The position numbers and the translations under genes were made by a program. 64,000 nt of DNA, taken from positions 248,001 to 312,000 of the forward strand of contig NZ_JAVRHQ010000001.1 of NCBI RefSeq assembly GCF_031846485.1. The letters run 5' to 3'. Shown one piece after another: positions 26,087 through 34,644 of this stretch; position 1 is the first letter of the stretch; each line of letters begins with the position of its first letter. The stretch comes from Autumnicola tepida (GTDB lineage Bacteria > Bacteroidota > Bacteroidia > Flavobacteriales > Flavobacteriaceae). Below the pieces are notes generated by a model, which saw nothing but the letters and a program-made list of their open reading frames with translations, had not been told where the DNA came from and ran no database searches.

Positions 26087-26617
26087 TTGATCCAACTTCA
26101 CGATTTACAATTCGAACCTTTTATTTCCGAAGCAGAAATTGAGGAAGCCATTGCTAAAGTGGCAATTAGCCTGAATGAAGAGTACAAAGGGCAAAATCCT
26201 GTTTTTGTGGGAGTTTTAAACGGCGCTTTCATGTTTGCTTCAGATGTGATTAAAAGATTTGAAGGGGATTGTGAAGTGAGTTTTGTTAAACTGGGCTCGT
26301 ATGAAGGTACTTCTACTACCGGTACAGTAAAAACCCTGGTAGGGCTTAACCAAAAGTTGAAAGGTAGGAAGGTGATTATCCTTGAGGATATTGTGGATAC
26401 GGGCAACACCCTGGAAGAAATTAACCGTATTCTGGAAATAGAAGAGGTGGCAGATTACCAGGTGGCAACATTGTTTTTTAAGCCTGAAGCTTATAAAAAG
26501 GATTTTGAGATTAAATTTAAAGGACTGGAAATCCCCAATAAATTTATTGTGGGTTACGGCCTGGATTATGACGGTTTAGGCAGAAATCTTACACAAGTAT
26601 ATAAACGCAAAGAATAA
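26087..26617 (+). CDS. hpt: hypoxanthine phosphoribosyltransferase
   Basis: Purine salvage enzyme forming IMP or GMP from the base and PRPP. The PRPP loop VIILEDIVDTGNTL is present, and VSFVKLGSYEG and VGYGLDYDGLGRNL are typical of HPRT. The frame begins at TTG 26087 (MIQLHDLQFEPFIS). The only nearby ATG (26082) is out of frame and stops after two codons, and the next in-frame ATG would remove the N-terminal fold, so a TTG start is likely genuine. adk follows after 3 bases. Confidence 0.93.
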   Translation: MIQLHDLQFEPFISEAEIEEAIAKVAISLNEEYKGQNPVFVGVLNGAFMFASDVIKRFEGDCEVSFVKLGSYEGTSTTGTVKTLVGLNQKLKGRKVIILEDIVDTGNTLEEINRILEIEEVADYQVATLFFKPEAYKKDFEIKFKGLEIPNKFIVGYGLDYDGLGRNLTQVYKRKE

Positions 26618-26620
26618 AAA

Positions 26621-27196
26621 ATGACAAATCTGGTGCTTTTTGGCCCTCCCGGAGCAGGAAAAGGAACGCAGGCTTCTGTGTTAAAGGAAAAATATCAACT
26701 GGTGCATATCTCTACCGGAGATGTGTTCAGGCATAATATTAAAAATCAAACCGAGCTCGGTCTAAGCGCGAAATCCTTTATAGACAGGGGGCAGCTGGTT
26801 CCCGATGAGGTTACTATAAATATGCTGCGTGCCAAAGTTGAAGAGCATAAGGACGCTAAAGGCTTTATTTTTGACGGCTTTCCAAGAACAGTGGCACAGG
26901 CTGATGCTTTAGGTGAATTACTGGCTTCTATGAACGAAGAAGTGGATGCTATGGTTGCGCTGGAAGTGGAAGATGAAATTTTGGTGGAGCGTTTGCTCGA
27001 ACGGGGGGAAACTTCCGGAAGGCCTGATGATGCAGATGAAACCGTGGTGCGAAGAAGAATAAAAGTTTATTACGAAGAAACTGCTATTCTGAAACAATAC
27101 TATCAGAAACAGGGTAAATATTACGGAGTAGACGGAGTGGGTTCTATTGAAGAAATTACTGAAAGGCTAAGCAAAGTTATAGATAAACTTATCTAG
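26621..27196 (+). CDS. adk: adenylate kinase
   Basis: Interconverts ATP+AMP and 2 ADP. P-loop GPPGAGKGTQ at the N-terminus, FDGFPRTVAQAD (AMP-binding), GRPDDADETVVRRR (LID hinge). The 191-residue product has the short LID without zinc cysteines. It is co-transcribed with hpt, an understandable pairing in purine salvage. Confidence 0.96.
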   Translation: MTNLVLFGPPGAGKGTQASVLKEKYQLVHISTGDVFRHNIKNQTELGLSAKSFIDRGQLVPDEVTINMLRAKVEEHKDAKGFIFDGFPRTVAQADALGELLASMNEEVDAMVALEVEDEILVERLLERGETSGRPDDADETVVRRRIKVYYEETAILKQYYQKQGKYYGVDGVGSIEEITERLSKVIDKLI

Positions 27197-27263
27197 GCCG
27201 GCTTCCCGATTTTTATATTTAGCTGCTAAACCTTAAACTTCCCTCAAAGGAGAAACTACAAAA

Positions 27264-28271
27264 ATGACTGAAGGAAATTTTGTTGATTACGTGAAAATTC
27301 ATGTTAGTTCCGGAAACGGGGGTAGCGGTTCTTCCCATTTGCACCGGGAAAAATATGTTGCCAAAGGCGGCCCCGATGGAGGCGACGGCGGTAGAGGAGG
27401 CCACGTGATTATACGGGGGAATAAGAATCTCTGGACCCTTTTTCACCTAAAATTTAAAAGGCATGTAAGGGCAGAACATGGAGGAAACGGGGGAAAGCAG
27501 CGCAGTACAGGTTCCGATGGTTCCGATGAATATATAGATGTTCCGCTGGGAACGGTAATTCGGGATACCGAAACACAGGAGATAATTCATGAAATTACTG
27601 AGGACGGAAAGGAATATGTAGTTGCTGAAGGAGGAAAGGGCGGACTTGGAAACTGGCATTTTAAAAGTTCCACAAACCAGACGCCACGTTATTCCCAGCC
27701 GGGGATAGACGGGCAGGAGGTAGATGTTACCCTGGAGTTAAAAGTACTGGCAGATGTTGGCCTGGTTGGTTTTCCAAATGCCGGAAAATCTACGCTTCTT
27801 TCTGTGATCACCGCGGCAAAACCAAAAATTGCCGATTATGAGTTTACCACTTTAAAGCCCAACCTGGGGATTGTGCAATACAGGGATTACAAAACTTTTG
27901 TGGTGGCAGATATTCCCGGAATTATTGAAGGGGCAGCTGAAGGGAAAGGGCTTGGTTACCGCTTTTTGCGCCATATTGAAAGAAATTCCACCCTGCTTTT
28001 CTTAATTCCTGCAGACGCGCCCGATGTGAAAGAGCAATATGAAATTCTTGTGGACGAGCTGCGCCGGTATAATCCCGAAATGCTGGACAAGGACAGGCTC
28101 ATCGCGATCTCGAAAAGCGATATGCTGGATGCAGAGTTGAAGGCGGAACTAAAAAATGAGCTGGATAAAAGCCTTAAAGCCGATTATGTTTTTATTTCTT
28201 CTGTAGCGCAGCAGGGCCTGACTGAGCTAAAAGACAGGCTTTGGGAAATGCTGAATAAGAAGCCTGCTTAA
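27264..28271 (+). CDS. obgE: Obg/CgtA GTPase
   Basis: Ribosome-associated GTPase of large-subunit assembly and stress signalling. Glycine-rich Obg fold at residues 1-155 (NGGSGSSHLHREKYV, GPDGGDGGRGG), then the G domain: G1 GFPNAGKST, G3 DIPGIIEGA, and G4 SKSD where many GTPases have NKxD. It ends at 335 residues, so the C-terminal OCT domain seen in some Obg proteins is absent, as is common in this phylum. Confidence 0.95.
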   Translation: MTEGNFVDYVKIHVSSGNGGSGSSHLHREKYVAKGGPDGGDGGRGGHVIIRGNKNLWTLFHLKFKRHVRAEHGGNGGKQRSTGSDGSDEYIDVPLGTVIRDTETQEIIHEITEDGKEYVVAEGGKGGLGNWHFKSSTNQTPRYSQPGIDGQEVDVTLELKVLADVGLVGFPNAGKSTLLSVITAAKPKIADYEFTTLKPNLGIVQYRDYKTFVVADIPGIIEGAAEGKGLGYRFLRHIERNSTLLFLIPADAPDVKEQYEILVDELRRYNPEMLDKDRLIAISKSDMLDAELKAELKNELDKSLKADYVFISSVAQQGLTELKDRLWEMLNKKPA

Positions 28272-28375
28272 TATTACGAATTTTTCTTTTCTGGGATAGT
28301 TTTTGCTTATTTTTAGTAGAAATCTGGATGGCAGATATTAAACAGGAAGCGGAAGCTTCTAATACCTCTACTAAT

Positions 28376-28897
28376 ATGAAAATTGTAAAACTTCTTTTTT
28401 TATGCCTGCTTTTTGCGGCTTGTAATACTCCTAAAATTGCTTATGATTACGACCAGAATGCTAATTTTAGCAATTATTCCACCTATGCCCTTTTTCCTGA
28501 ATTCCATTCCGGGTTAAGTCAGCTGGACGAACAAAGGATTGTAAGGGCGCTGGATAACGCTATGGAGCAGAAAGGCTTCAGTAATGCAGATAATCCGGGG
28601 ATTTTTGTAAATGTTTACACAGAGAAATTTCAGGAGGAAAGCAATAATTCCGTAGGAGTTGGTATTGGAGGTGGAGGAGGAAATATGGGTGTTGGCGTTT
28701 CCGGCGGTATTCCCATTGGAGGCCCGGAAACATTCCTGAGAATGACAATCGATTTTATAGACAGGGAAAAAGATAGTCTTGTGTGGCAGGCCATAATAGA
28801 TACCAAATTTGATCCAAATTTAAGTCCGGAAGAACGGCAGGCCCTGTTTAGTAAGATCATTAAAAGAGCTCTTGAGGCTTACCCTCCTGAGAAATAA
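28376..28897 (+). CDS. DUF4136-type lipoprotein
   Basis: 173-residue lipoprotein. The start is ATG 28376 (MKIVKLLFLCLLFAAC, a clean SPII signal with Cys16); the frame is open further upstream to ATG 28328 but that would bury the signal peptide. The body begins YDYDQNANFSNYSTYAL, the DUF4136 opening, has a glycine-rich loop in the middle (VGIGGGGGNMGVGVSGG) and ends with a FDPNLSPEER segment. Function of the family is unknown. It follows obgE after about 100 bases. Confidence 0.8.
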   Translation: MKIVKLLFLCLLFAACNTPKIAYDYDQNANFSNYSTYALFPEFHSGLSQLDEQRIVRALDNAMEQKGFSNADNPGIFVNVYTEKFQEESNNSVGVGIGGGGGNMGVGVSGGIPIGGPETFLRMTIDFIDREKDSLVWQAIIDTKFDPNLSPEERQALFSKIIKRALEAYPPEK

Positions 28898-28934
28898 AAA
28901 AACAACAAAGCCCTCATCCAGAGGGCTTTGTTTT
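28896..28934. terminator. bidirectional terminator between convergent genes
   Basis: 12-bp stem AACAAAGCCCTC / GAGGGCTTTGTT with a 5-nt loop, flanked by an A-run on the left and T residues on the right, so it can stop transcription from both the DUF4136 gene and the small lipoprotein gene. Confidence 0.92.
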
Positions 28935-28945
28935 AGGCTTGGTGC

Positions 28946-29077
28946 TTAGTCCGCTATATCTTCTGCAGCGTCCTCAACATCATCGGCGGCCTGTTCTATT
29001 CCTGATTTTTCTTCCCTACAGGAAGTAAAAACAGTCGTATAACAAACCAACGCCAAAATCAGCATCAGTTTTTTCAT
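28946..29077 (-). CDS. very small acidic lipoprotein
   Basis: 43-residue precursor. Start ATG 29077 gives MKKLMLILALVCYTTVFTSC, an SPII signal with lipobox FTSC. The mature peptide of about 24 residues is acidic (REEKSGIEQAADDVEDAAED). A longer frame from 29155 has no signal at its N-terminus and is rejected. It looks like a shortened copy of the next lipoprotein upstream (same FTSCR start and acidic Ala/Glu/Asp helix). Function unknown. Confidence 0.65.
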   Translation of the reverse strand: MKKLMLILALVCYTTVFTSCREEKSGIEQAADDVEDAAEDIAD

Positions 29078-29105
29078 ATTTTCATTTTTGTTTTCGTGAT
29101 TAAAT

Positions 29106-29384
29106 CTAATAATCGTCAGTATTGTTGATTTCATCTTCCACTTCATTCCCGGCATTATCTATGGCGTCACCAGTTTCTTCAGCTGCGTTTTCAACTGCAT
29201 CTCCGGTTTCTTCAGCGGCATTTTCAATGTCCTCATCTATATCGTCGAGATCATCTTCTTCCATATTCATGTCATCGGTTTCCATTTCCATATCATCTGT
29301 GCTCTCATTTTCCACATCTCGGCAAGATGTAAAAGAGGTGGCAAAGGTGAAAAGAAATACAAAAAATAAAATTTGTCTTTTCAT
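29106..29384 (-). CDS. small highly acidic lipoprotein with internal repeats
   Basis: 92-residue precursor with SPII signal (FATSFTSC, then RDVENEST). The mature part is almost all Asp, Glu, Asn, Ala and Met. It contains ENAAEETGDAVENAAEETGDA, two copies of an 11-residue unit, then a looser third copy (IDNAGNEVEDE). No enzyme motif; it may be an amphipathic or disordered spacer at the outer membrane. Paralog of the following gene, 28 bases away. Confidence 0.72.
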   Translation of the reverse strand: MKRQILFFVFLFTFATSFTSCRDVENESTDDMEMETDDMNMEEDDLDDIDEDIENAAEETGDAVENAAEETGDAIDNAGNEVEDEINNTDDY

Positions 29385-29413
29385 AATAAATTGTTTTTAC
29401 AATTATTAATTAA

Positions 29414-29421
29414 CAAAATTA
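29414..29421 (-). promoter_or_regulatory. -7 element of the acidic lipoprotein pair
   Basis: TAATTTTG on the minus strand, exact TAnnTTTG, 29 bases from ATG 29384. No -33 TTG seen. Confidence 0.45.
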
Positions 29422-29626
29422 GTTATGTAAATGTCTATTTATTAAAAGTTGTTGCTAAACTTTTCATAAAAAAGTATAAAACTTTGAGTGAATTGAAAAT
29501 ATGGGGCAAGTAGCGAAAACCAGCAGGTTTTCCAAAGCTATAGGAAAGCAGTTCTTGCTTTTTGCTCTCCTTATTTTTTATGAGGAAAATGGCGGCACAG
29601 GCTACTGATCTGTAAATGTTTTACCT

Positions 29627-30853
29627 TCAAAAAAAATACTTGCGAACAACTTCTGTTGCGCCTGTATTTGAATTGATAAAGTGCCCGGCGATCATCCCGG
29701 TTTTTTTTCTGAAATTTTCATCGGTCATTAACCTGTTCAGGAGAGAAGAGGTTTCTTCTGCGGAAGCAACCGAATAAAGTCCCGCCAGTTGTTGCAACTG
29801 TATGGCTTCAGGGAATTTGGAAAAATTTGAGCCAATAACTATAGGAACCCCAAAGGTGGCAGGTTCCAGAATATTATGAAGGCCGGTTGTTCCCGCAGCA
29901 CCGCCAACATAAGCCACATCGGCATAGCTGTAAATCTTCCCGAGTAAGCCTATAGTGTCCACTATTAAAACCTGGAATTGTTCCAGATCTTCAAATTGCT
30001 CACTGTACCTTGCGGTCTTTTTCTTTAATTTATCCTGTAGCGCGTTTATTTTCTCGGCTTTAATTTCGTGGGGTGCAATGATGATCTTTACATTTTTTGG
30101 AGACTCATTGATATAGCTTAGGAGATAATCTTCGTCTTCCGTCCAGGTACTGCCGGCAACCAGGCACAAATTCCCCTGCAGGAAATTTTCAATAAAATCA
30201 AGTTTATTATCATATTCAACCTGTCGGGAAACACGATCAAAACGGGTGTCGCCACTAAGGCTGGTGTTGCTGAATCCAATACTTTTCAACAACTCCCGGG
30301 ATTTCCTGTTCTGAAGAAAAAAATGCTCAAAAGCTGTCAGCGCATTTCGCATCCAGGTTCCGTAGCTTTTAAAGTAGATTTGATTCTCCCTAAATGCTCC
30401 CGAAAGAAGGAAACTGCGAATATTGCGTGCTTTTAATTCTTTTAAATAATTTGGCCAGATTTCATATTTTACAAAAAAAACCATTTCAGGATGGCTAAGC
30501 CTCAGGAATTTCCGCACATTTTTTTTGGTGTCAAACGGCAGGTAAGTAATCACGTCTGCCAAGGGATGTTTCTTTTTGTTTTCATATCCTGAAGGAGAGA
30601 AAAAGGTGACGAGGATTTTATGGTTGGGAAGCTCCTTTTTTATCATTTCCATTACCGGTACGGCCTGTTCAAATTCTCCCAGGGAAGCGGCATGAAACCA
30701 AACCACCCTGTCTTTTTGTCTAATTTCAGCTTTAAGTTTGCTGCTAACCTTTTTCCTGCCTTGAATGCCCTGTTTTAACTTCTTATTGAATAATGCAGGG
30801 ACAGGAAGGAGCATTTCTGCCGCGCCGGTAAATAGATTGTATAAAAATTGCAA
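29627..30853 (-). CDS. waaA: 3-deoxy-D-manno-octulosonic acid transferase
   Basis: GT30 enzyme that adds Kdo to lipid A precursor at the inner membrane. 408 residues; WFHAASLGEFEQAVPVM near residue 50 is the family signature, followed by VFFVKYEIWPNYL and, in the second Rossmann half, VAGSTWTEDE and YVGGAAGTTGLHNILEP. The start is TTG 30853 (MQFLYNLFTGAAEM), which matches the family N-terminus; the next in-frame ATG is 13 codons later. Confidence 0.94.
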   Translation of the reverse strand: MQFLYNLFTGAAEMLLPVPALFNKKLKQGIQGRKKVSSKLKAEIRQKDRVVWFHAASLGEFEQAVPVMEMIKKELPNHKILVTFFSPSGYENKKKHPLADVITYLPFDTKKNVRKFLRLSHPEMVFFVKYEIWPNYLKELKARNIRSFLLSGAFRENQIYFKSYGTWMRNALTAFEHFFLQNRKSRELLKSIGFSNTSLSGDTRFDRVSRQVEYDNKLDFIENFLQGNLCLVAGSTWTEDEDYLLSYINESPKNVKIIIAPHEIKAEKINALQDKLKKKTARYSEQFEDLEQFQVLIVDTIGLLGKIYSYADVAYVGGAAGTTGLHNILEPATFGVPIVIGSNFSKFPEAIQLQQLAGLYSVASAEETSSLLNRLMTDENFRKKTGMIAGHFINSNTGATEVVRKYFF

Positions 30854-30902
30854 AGCGTGTATTTTTTAAGCTTGCTAAATTAAGCCTTTCCTATATATTG
30901 CA

Positions 30903-30933
30903 TTGGCTATAGGGCTGATATTTCGTATTTTTG
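30903..30933 (+). promoter_or_regulatory. Bacteroidota promoter of the DegT aminotransferase
   Basis: TTG (30903-30905), 20-nt spacer, TATTTTTG (30926-30933): the best complete promoter in the window. The TTG of the -33 box is also the first codon of the longest reading frame, which shows that the frame is over-long. Confidence 0.8.
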
Positions 30934-30950
30934 GTGCCCTACAAATAAAA

Positions 30951-32090
30951 ATGATGAAAAAGATACAGATGGTTGACCTTAAGGGTCAGTATAAAGATAT
31001 TAAAGAAAAAATCAATGGATCCTTTGAAGAAATTCTGGATTCGACTGCTTTTATCAACGGTCCCGAAGTTCAGAATTTTCAGAAAGAATTAGAAGATTAC
31101 CTGGGTGTAAAGCATGTAATCCCTTGTGCTAATGGTACCGATGCCCTGCAGATTGCCATGATGGGTCTTGGTCTTAAGCCGGGAGACGAGGTGATAACTG
31201 CCGATTTTACCTTTGCCGCTACTGTTGAGGTAATCGCACTTTTACAACTGACCCCTGTGCTTGTAGATGTGGAGCCGGACACGTTTAATATCGATCCCGA
31301 AGCTATAAAAAAGGCAATTACTCCAAAGACTAAAGCCATAGTCCCAGTTCATCTTTTTGGGCAGGCGGCAAATATGGACGCCATTATGGAAATTGCCAAA
31401 GAACATGATCTTTTTGTTATCGAAGACAATGCGCAGGCTATTGGCGGAAATTATCATTCCAAAGCCGGGCAGGTTTATAAAACCGGAACCATGGGAGATG
31501 TTGCGGCCACTTCTTTTTTCCCTTCTAAAAACCTTGGCTGTTACGGGGACGGCGGCGCCATTTATACCAATAATGATGAACTGGCGCATACCATCCGCGG
31601 GATCGTGAATCATGGCATGTATGAGCGCTACCACCATGATGTTGTGGGTGTTAATTCCCGGTTAGACAGTCTGCAAGCGGCGGTGCTGCGGGCTAAGCTG
31701 CCGAATCTTAACCAGTATAATGAAGCACGGCGGAAAGCTGCAGATAAATACGATAAGGCTTTCGAGGACCAGGCAGAAATTGAAATTCCTAAAAGGCAGG
31801 GCAATAGAGATGCACATGTTTTCCATCAGTACACTTTAAAGATAACCAACGGGAAAAGAGATGCACTCGCGAAACATCTGCAGGAGAAAAATATCCCCTT
31901 CGGAATTTACTATCCTATTCCGCTACACCTGCAAAAAGCTTATGCAGATGAGCGTTATAATGAAGCCGATTTTCCTGTGACCAACAAACTGGTAAAAGAG
32001 GTGATTTCTTTGCCTATGCATACAGAACTTGACGATGAGCAAATAAATTTTATTGCCGGAACTATTGTTGATTTTATGAACAGGAAATAG
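30951..32090 (+). CDS. DegT/DnrJ/EryC1/StrS family sugar aminotransferase
   Basis: PLP enzyme that aminates a nucleotide-linked keto sugar for surface glycans. Start ATG 30951 or 30954 (MMKKIQMVDLKGQY); the upstream extension is promoter. GTDALQIAMMGLGLKPGDEV near residue 65, VIEDNAQAIGG (PLP-ring Asp) and TSFFPSKNLGCYGDGG with the internal-aldimine lysine are all present; NSRLDSLQAAVL follows. 379 residues, normal length. It stands alone without other sugar genes, so the sugar cannot be named. Confidence 0.92.
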   Translation: MMKKIQMVDLKGQYKDIKEKINGSFEEILDSTAFINGPEVQNFQKELEDYLGVKHVIPCANGTDALQIAMMGLGLKPGDEVITADFTFAATVEVIALLQLTPVLVDVEPDTFNIDPEAIKKAITPKTKAIVPVHLFGQAANMDAIMEIAKEHDLFVIEDNAQAIGGNYHSKAGQVYKTGTMGDVAATSFFPSKNLGCYGDGGAIYTNNDELAHTIRGIVNHGMYERYHHDVVGVNSRLDSLQAAVLRAKLPNLNQYNEARRKAADKYDKAFEDQAEIEIPKRQGNRDAHVFHQYTLKITNGKRDALAKHLQEKNIPFGIYYPIPLHLQKAYADERYNEADFPVTNKLVKEVISLPMHTELDDEQINFIAGTIVDFMNRK

Positions 32091-32092
32091 AA

Positions 32093-34480
32093 TTAGTGGT
32101 GTAGATTGGCAGTATTTATATTTATTTCTTCGGAAATTAAATTCCCTTCTTCCGTCATTCCCTGGATTAATAATTTAATTTCCGATTGTAAGGTATTTTG
32201 TATTTTAATGCTAGCCGTACCTTTTTGATTGAGATATAAGTCACCAATCCACTGGATGATCCCGTAGTCTTCGAAAATCTTGCTGGTATAAGAACGGTAT
32301 CGTGGAGTATAAAATTCCTTTGCAGGTGCAAAACCATTTTCAGCAGTAGTCATAAAGGTAGTGGAGTCGTCGATATCAGACTTTTCACGGTATAAATCGT
32401 TTAAGGTGTTAATTTTGATTACGCCTCCAATGCCGGTAGCACCCATTATACCGCCTCCAGTCCTGTTGATATAAACAGATTCCACGTCTTCTGTATATAA
32501 GGTCGAAAGAAAATTATAATTCTGCACTCTTACATTATCCATATATATTATCGGCGAATAATTTTGGCCGAGCCTTCTGGAGATTATCTGGAGTTCGCCA
32601 CTCCCCGGATTTGTAGAAATTTCAAATCCCTGCATTCTTAAGTAGCTGGTAAAAAATAGACTTTGCTTCGCTACCTGGTCTGTAATTATTTCTGTTTGTC
32701 CACTCGGATCTAATTCCATGGCTATCTCTTTTGCGCTTTTGCTACTGCCGGAGATTAAAACTGTGTCTAATTGTTGTGAAGAAGAAATAAAATTTTCAAA
32801 TTCATAATCCTTTGCAGCTTTGGTTGGTGCAAAAGATTTTTTAATAAGCTGTTGTTCCAGGTTTTCCAGCCTTTTAAAAGGCTTTATCACCAGGTTTATG
32901 GCGGGCTTTTCAATTTTATTCTTCTTATTCGCCAGTCCCACATATATAGAAGCACTGTCCATCAAAAATATATTTTCAGCTTTAAAACGGTTCTGTGCAT
33001 CCAATTCAAGAATCTGGAAGAGGCCAGATTCATTAGATTTTAAAAACAGGGTCTGTCCTTCAGAGACTTCAGGGTTGTTGATTCGGCCTTCAACCGTAAA
33101 ACCTCTTTCAGCCTGATACCGTTCATGAGGAGGATGATTAAAGATATCTTTCCAGGAATATTTACTCCAACCCTGGGTTAGCAAAAGAAGGTCCAGGTTA
33201 TATTCCTGCTCTCTTTTATTTTCATCTTTTGAAAAATAGTAGCCGGCATTTTCCACATGACCATTTATATAGGGCTTTAAAAGAAATGCGGATAAGATAT
33301 CATGATTTGGAGCATTGGCCCTGGTGCCTGCCGGAAGCACCGAAATACTTAAGCTATTGCCCTTTATGCCATTCTTATTTGTGCTGATGGTTAATTCAAG
33401 ACTGTCACTGGGTTTAGCAGCAAGAGAGGCCTCCACCTCCAGCCTTTTAACTCCTTTATTATTGAAAACAAGGCGTTCTGCCAATGGTTGATGTGCTTCA
33501 TTAAATATAGTAAGGGTATTAATCCCGGGAAAAAGAGAATCGGTTTTAATATTTACCGGAGCAGTAGGCTTATTATTGGGAAACTGAAACTGGTATATTT
33601 TCATTTTTCCTTTTTGGTGTACGGCCAGCAACAAATTCTCTTTCTCCAGGTTGGCAAGACTTTTTTTATTCGTTTTTACAGAAACGATGAGTTCATCTTT
33701 TAAAAAATGAGTAGATAAGGTTAAACCTTCCACTTCTGCCGGTCCTATTGGTTGTATAATATTTTCGCCATTTGCGTTGATGACCAGCGAATAGCTTTTC
33801 CCGGGCTCAGGTCTGAAACCAAATTTTCCCATTCCGAATTCGTTAGAATTGAAGTAAGTAACCACCTTGTTTTCAGAATCCTTGACTTTTGCATTCAGGA
33901 AAGGAATGCCTGCCCCTGTTTTGCCAAGCAGCTTAACTCCTACATTGTTATAGGTATTTGCCAGCAGATGCCCTCCTTCCGGAAGGATCTGCAAATCCAC
34001 ATTTTCCTTTTCCGGAAGAGGATTTTCGCCCGTTGTTCCCCCAAGTATAGTGAATGTTGTGGCGTAACTAAGATCTTCACTGAAATTATCCATGTACCTG
34101 GTGGAGGCTTTTATAATATAGTTGCCGGGTTTAAATTCTCCTGGCTTCAACTGGAAAGAACCTGTTCCTTTTCCTCCATTTATAAAAATGGTTTTTGTCC
34201 CTAAATGTTCTCCTGAAGCATTATATATATTCACATGTAAATTAGACGTAAAGATGGAAGGGCGATTATTCCCGGGGTTATAAACATAAGCGGCAAACCA
34301 CAATTCTTCTTTAGGCAGAAAAGAGGTTTTATCTAAATGAAGGTAAACGGCTTCCCGGTTTAAGCTGAGGTATTCAGCGTATTTTTCCTGTAGCCCGATT
34401 GCATCTACAGGTTTTTGAGCATATACTATGGAATAAAAAAAACAGCAGAGGAAGAAGGCAGTTCTCTTGATAACAGTCAC
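32093..34480 (-). CDS. secreted protein with MG2-like and TonB-receptor plug-like domains, no barrel
   Basis: 795-residue exported protein (signal peptide ends near IVYAQ; GTG start at 34480). The N-terminal part (EAVYLHLDKTSFLPKEELWF to PGNYIIKASTRYMDNF) resembles the macroglobulin MG2 domain of large Bacteroidota surface proteins. The C-terminal 200 residues contain a plug-like segment (SPIIYMDNVRV, VESVYINRTGG, GATGIGGVIKINTL) as in SusC-type receptors, but no beta-barrel follows. Its stop is 2 bases from that of the convergent aminotransferase. Role unknown; plausibly an outer-membrane assembly or receptor accessory. Confidence 0.72.
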   Translation of the reverse strand: MTVIKRTAFFLCCFFYSIVYAQKPVDAIGLQEKYAEYLSLNREAVYLHLDKTSFLPKEELWFAAYVYNPGNNRPSIFTSNLHVNIYNASGEHLGTKTIFINGGKGTGSFQLKPGEFKPGNYIIKASTRYMDNFSEDLSYATTFTILGGTTGENPLPEKENVDLQILPEGGHLLANTYNNVGVKLLGKTGAGIPFLNAKVKDSENKVVTYFNSNEFGMGKFGFRPEPGKSYSLVINANGENIIQPIGPAEVEGLTLSTHFLKDELIVSVKTNKKSLANLEKENLLLAVHQKGKMKIYQFQFPNNKPTAPVNIKTDSLFPGINTLTIFNEAHQPLAERLVFNNKGVKRLEVEASLAAKPSDSLELTISTNKNGIKGNSLSISVLPAGTRANAPNHDILSAFLLKPYINGHVENAGYYFSKDENKREQEYNLDLLLLTQGWSKYSWKDIFNHPPHERYQAERGFTVEGRINNPEVSEGQTLFLKSNESGLFQILELDAQNRFKAENIFLMDSASIYVGLANKKNKIEKPAINLVIKPFKRLENLEQQLIKKSFAPTKAAKDYEFENFISSSQQLDTVLISGSSKSAKEIAMELDPSGQTEIITDQVAKQSLFFTSYLRMQGFEISTNPGSGELQIISRRLGQNYSPIIYMDNVRVQNYNFLSTLYTEDVESVYINRTGGGIMGATGIGGVIKINTLNDLYREKSDIDDSTTFMTTAENGFAPAKEFYTPRYRSYTSKIFEDYGIIQWIGDLYLNQKGTASIKIQNTLQSEIKLLIQGMTEEGNLISEEININTANLHH

Positions 34481-34587
34481 AGGGATTTAATTTTGAGATT
34501 TGATGAATAGTTGCTGTAGGGAAAGAGAATATAATAAAAAATAAGGTAGAATATTAATTGAAGAAGTATAAATGCCGGTTTTTTAAC

Positions 34588-34618
34588 AAAAAGAAGCCTG
34601 GTTGTAGTGACCAGGCTT
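34588..34618 (-). terminator. Rho-independent terminator of fabD
   Basis: 9-bp stem AAGCCTGGT / ACCAGGCTT with a 7-nt loop; on the minus strand it is followed by CTTTTTG. It lies 26 bases after the fabD stop. Confidence 0.8.
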
Positions 34619-34644
34619 ATCTGCAGTATCAAATGTGGGGACCC

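Noticed and set aside
26082..26090. ATG at 26082 as the start of hpt
   Set aside because: It is out of frame and meets a stop after two codons; TTG 26087 keeps the conserved N-terminus.
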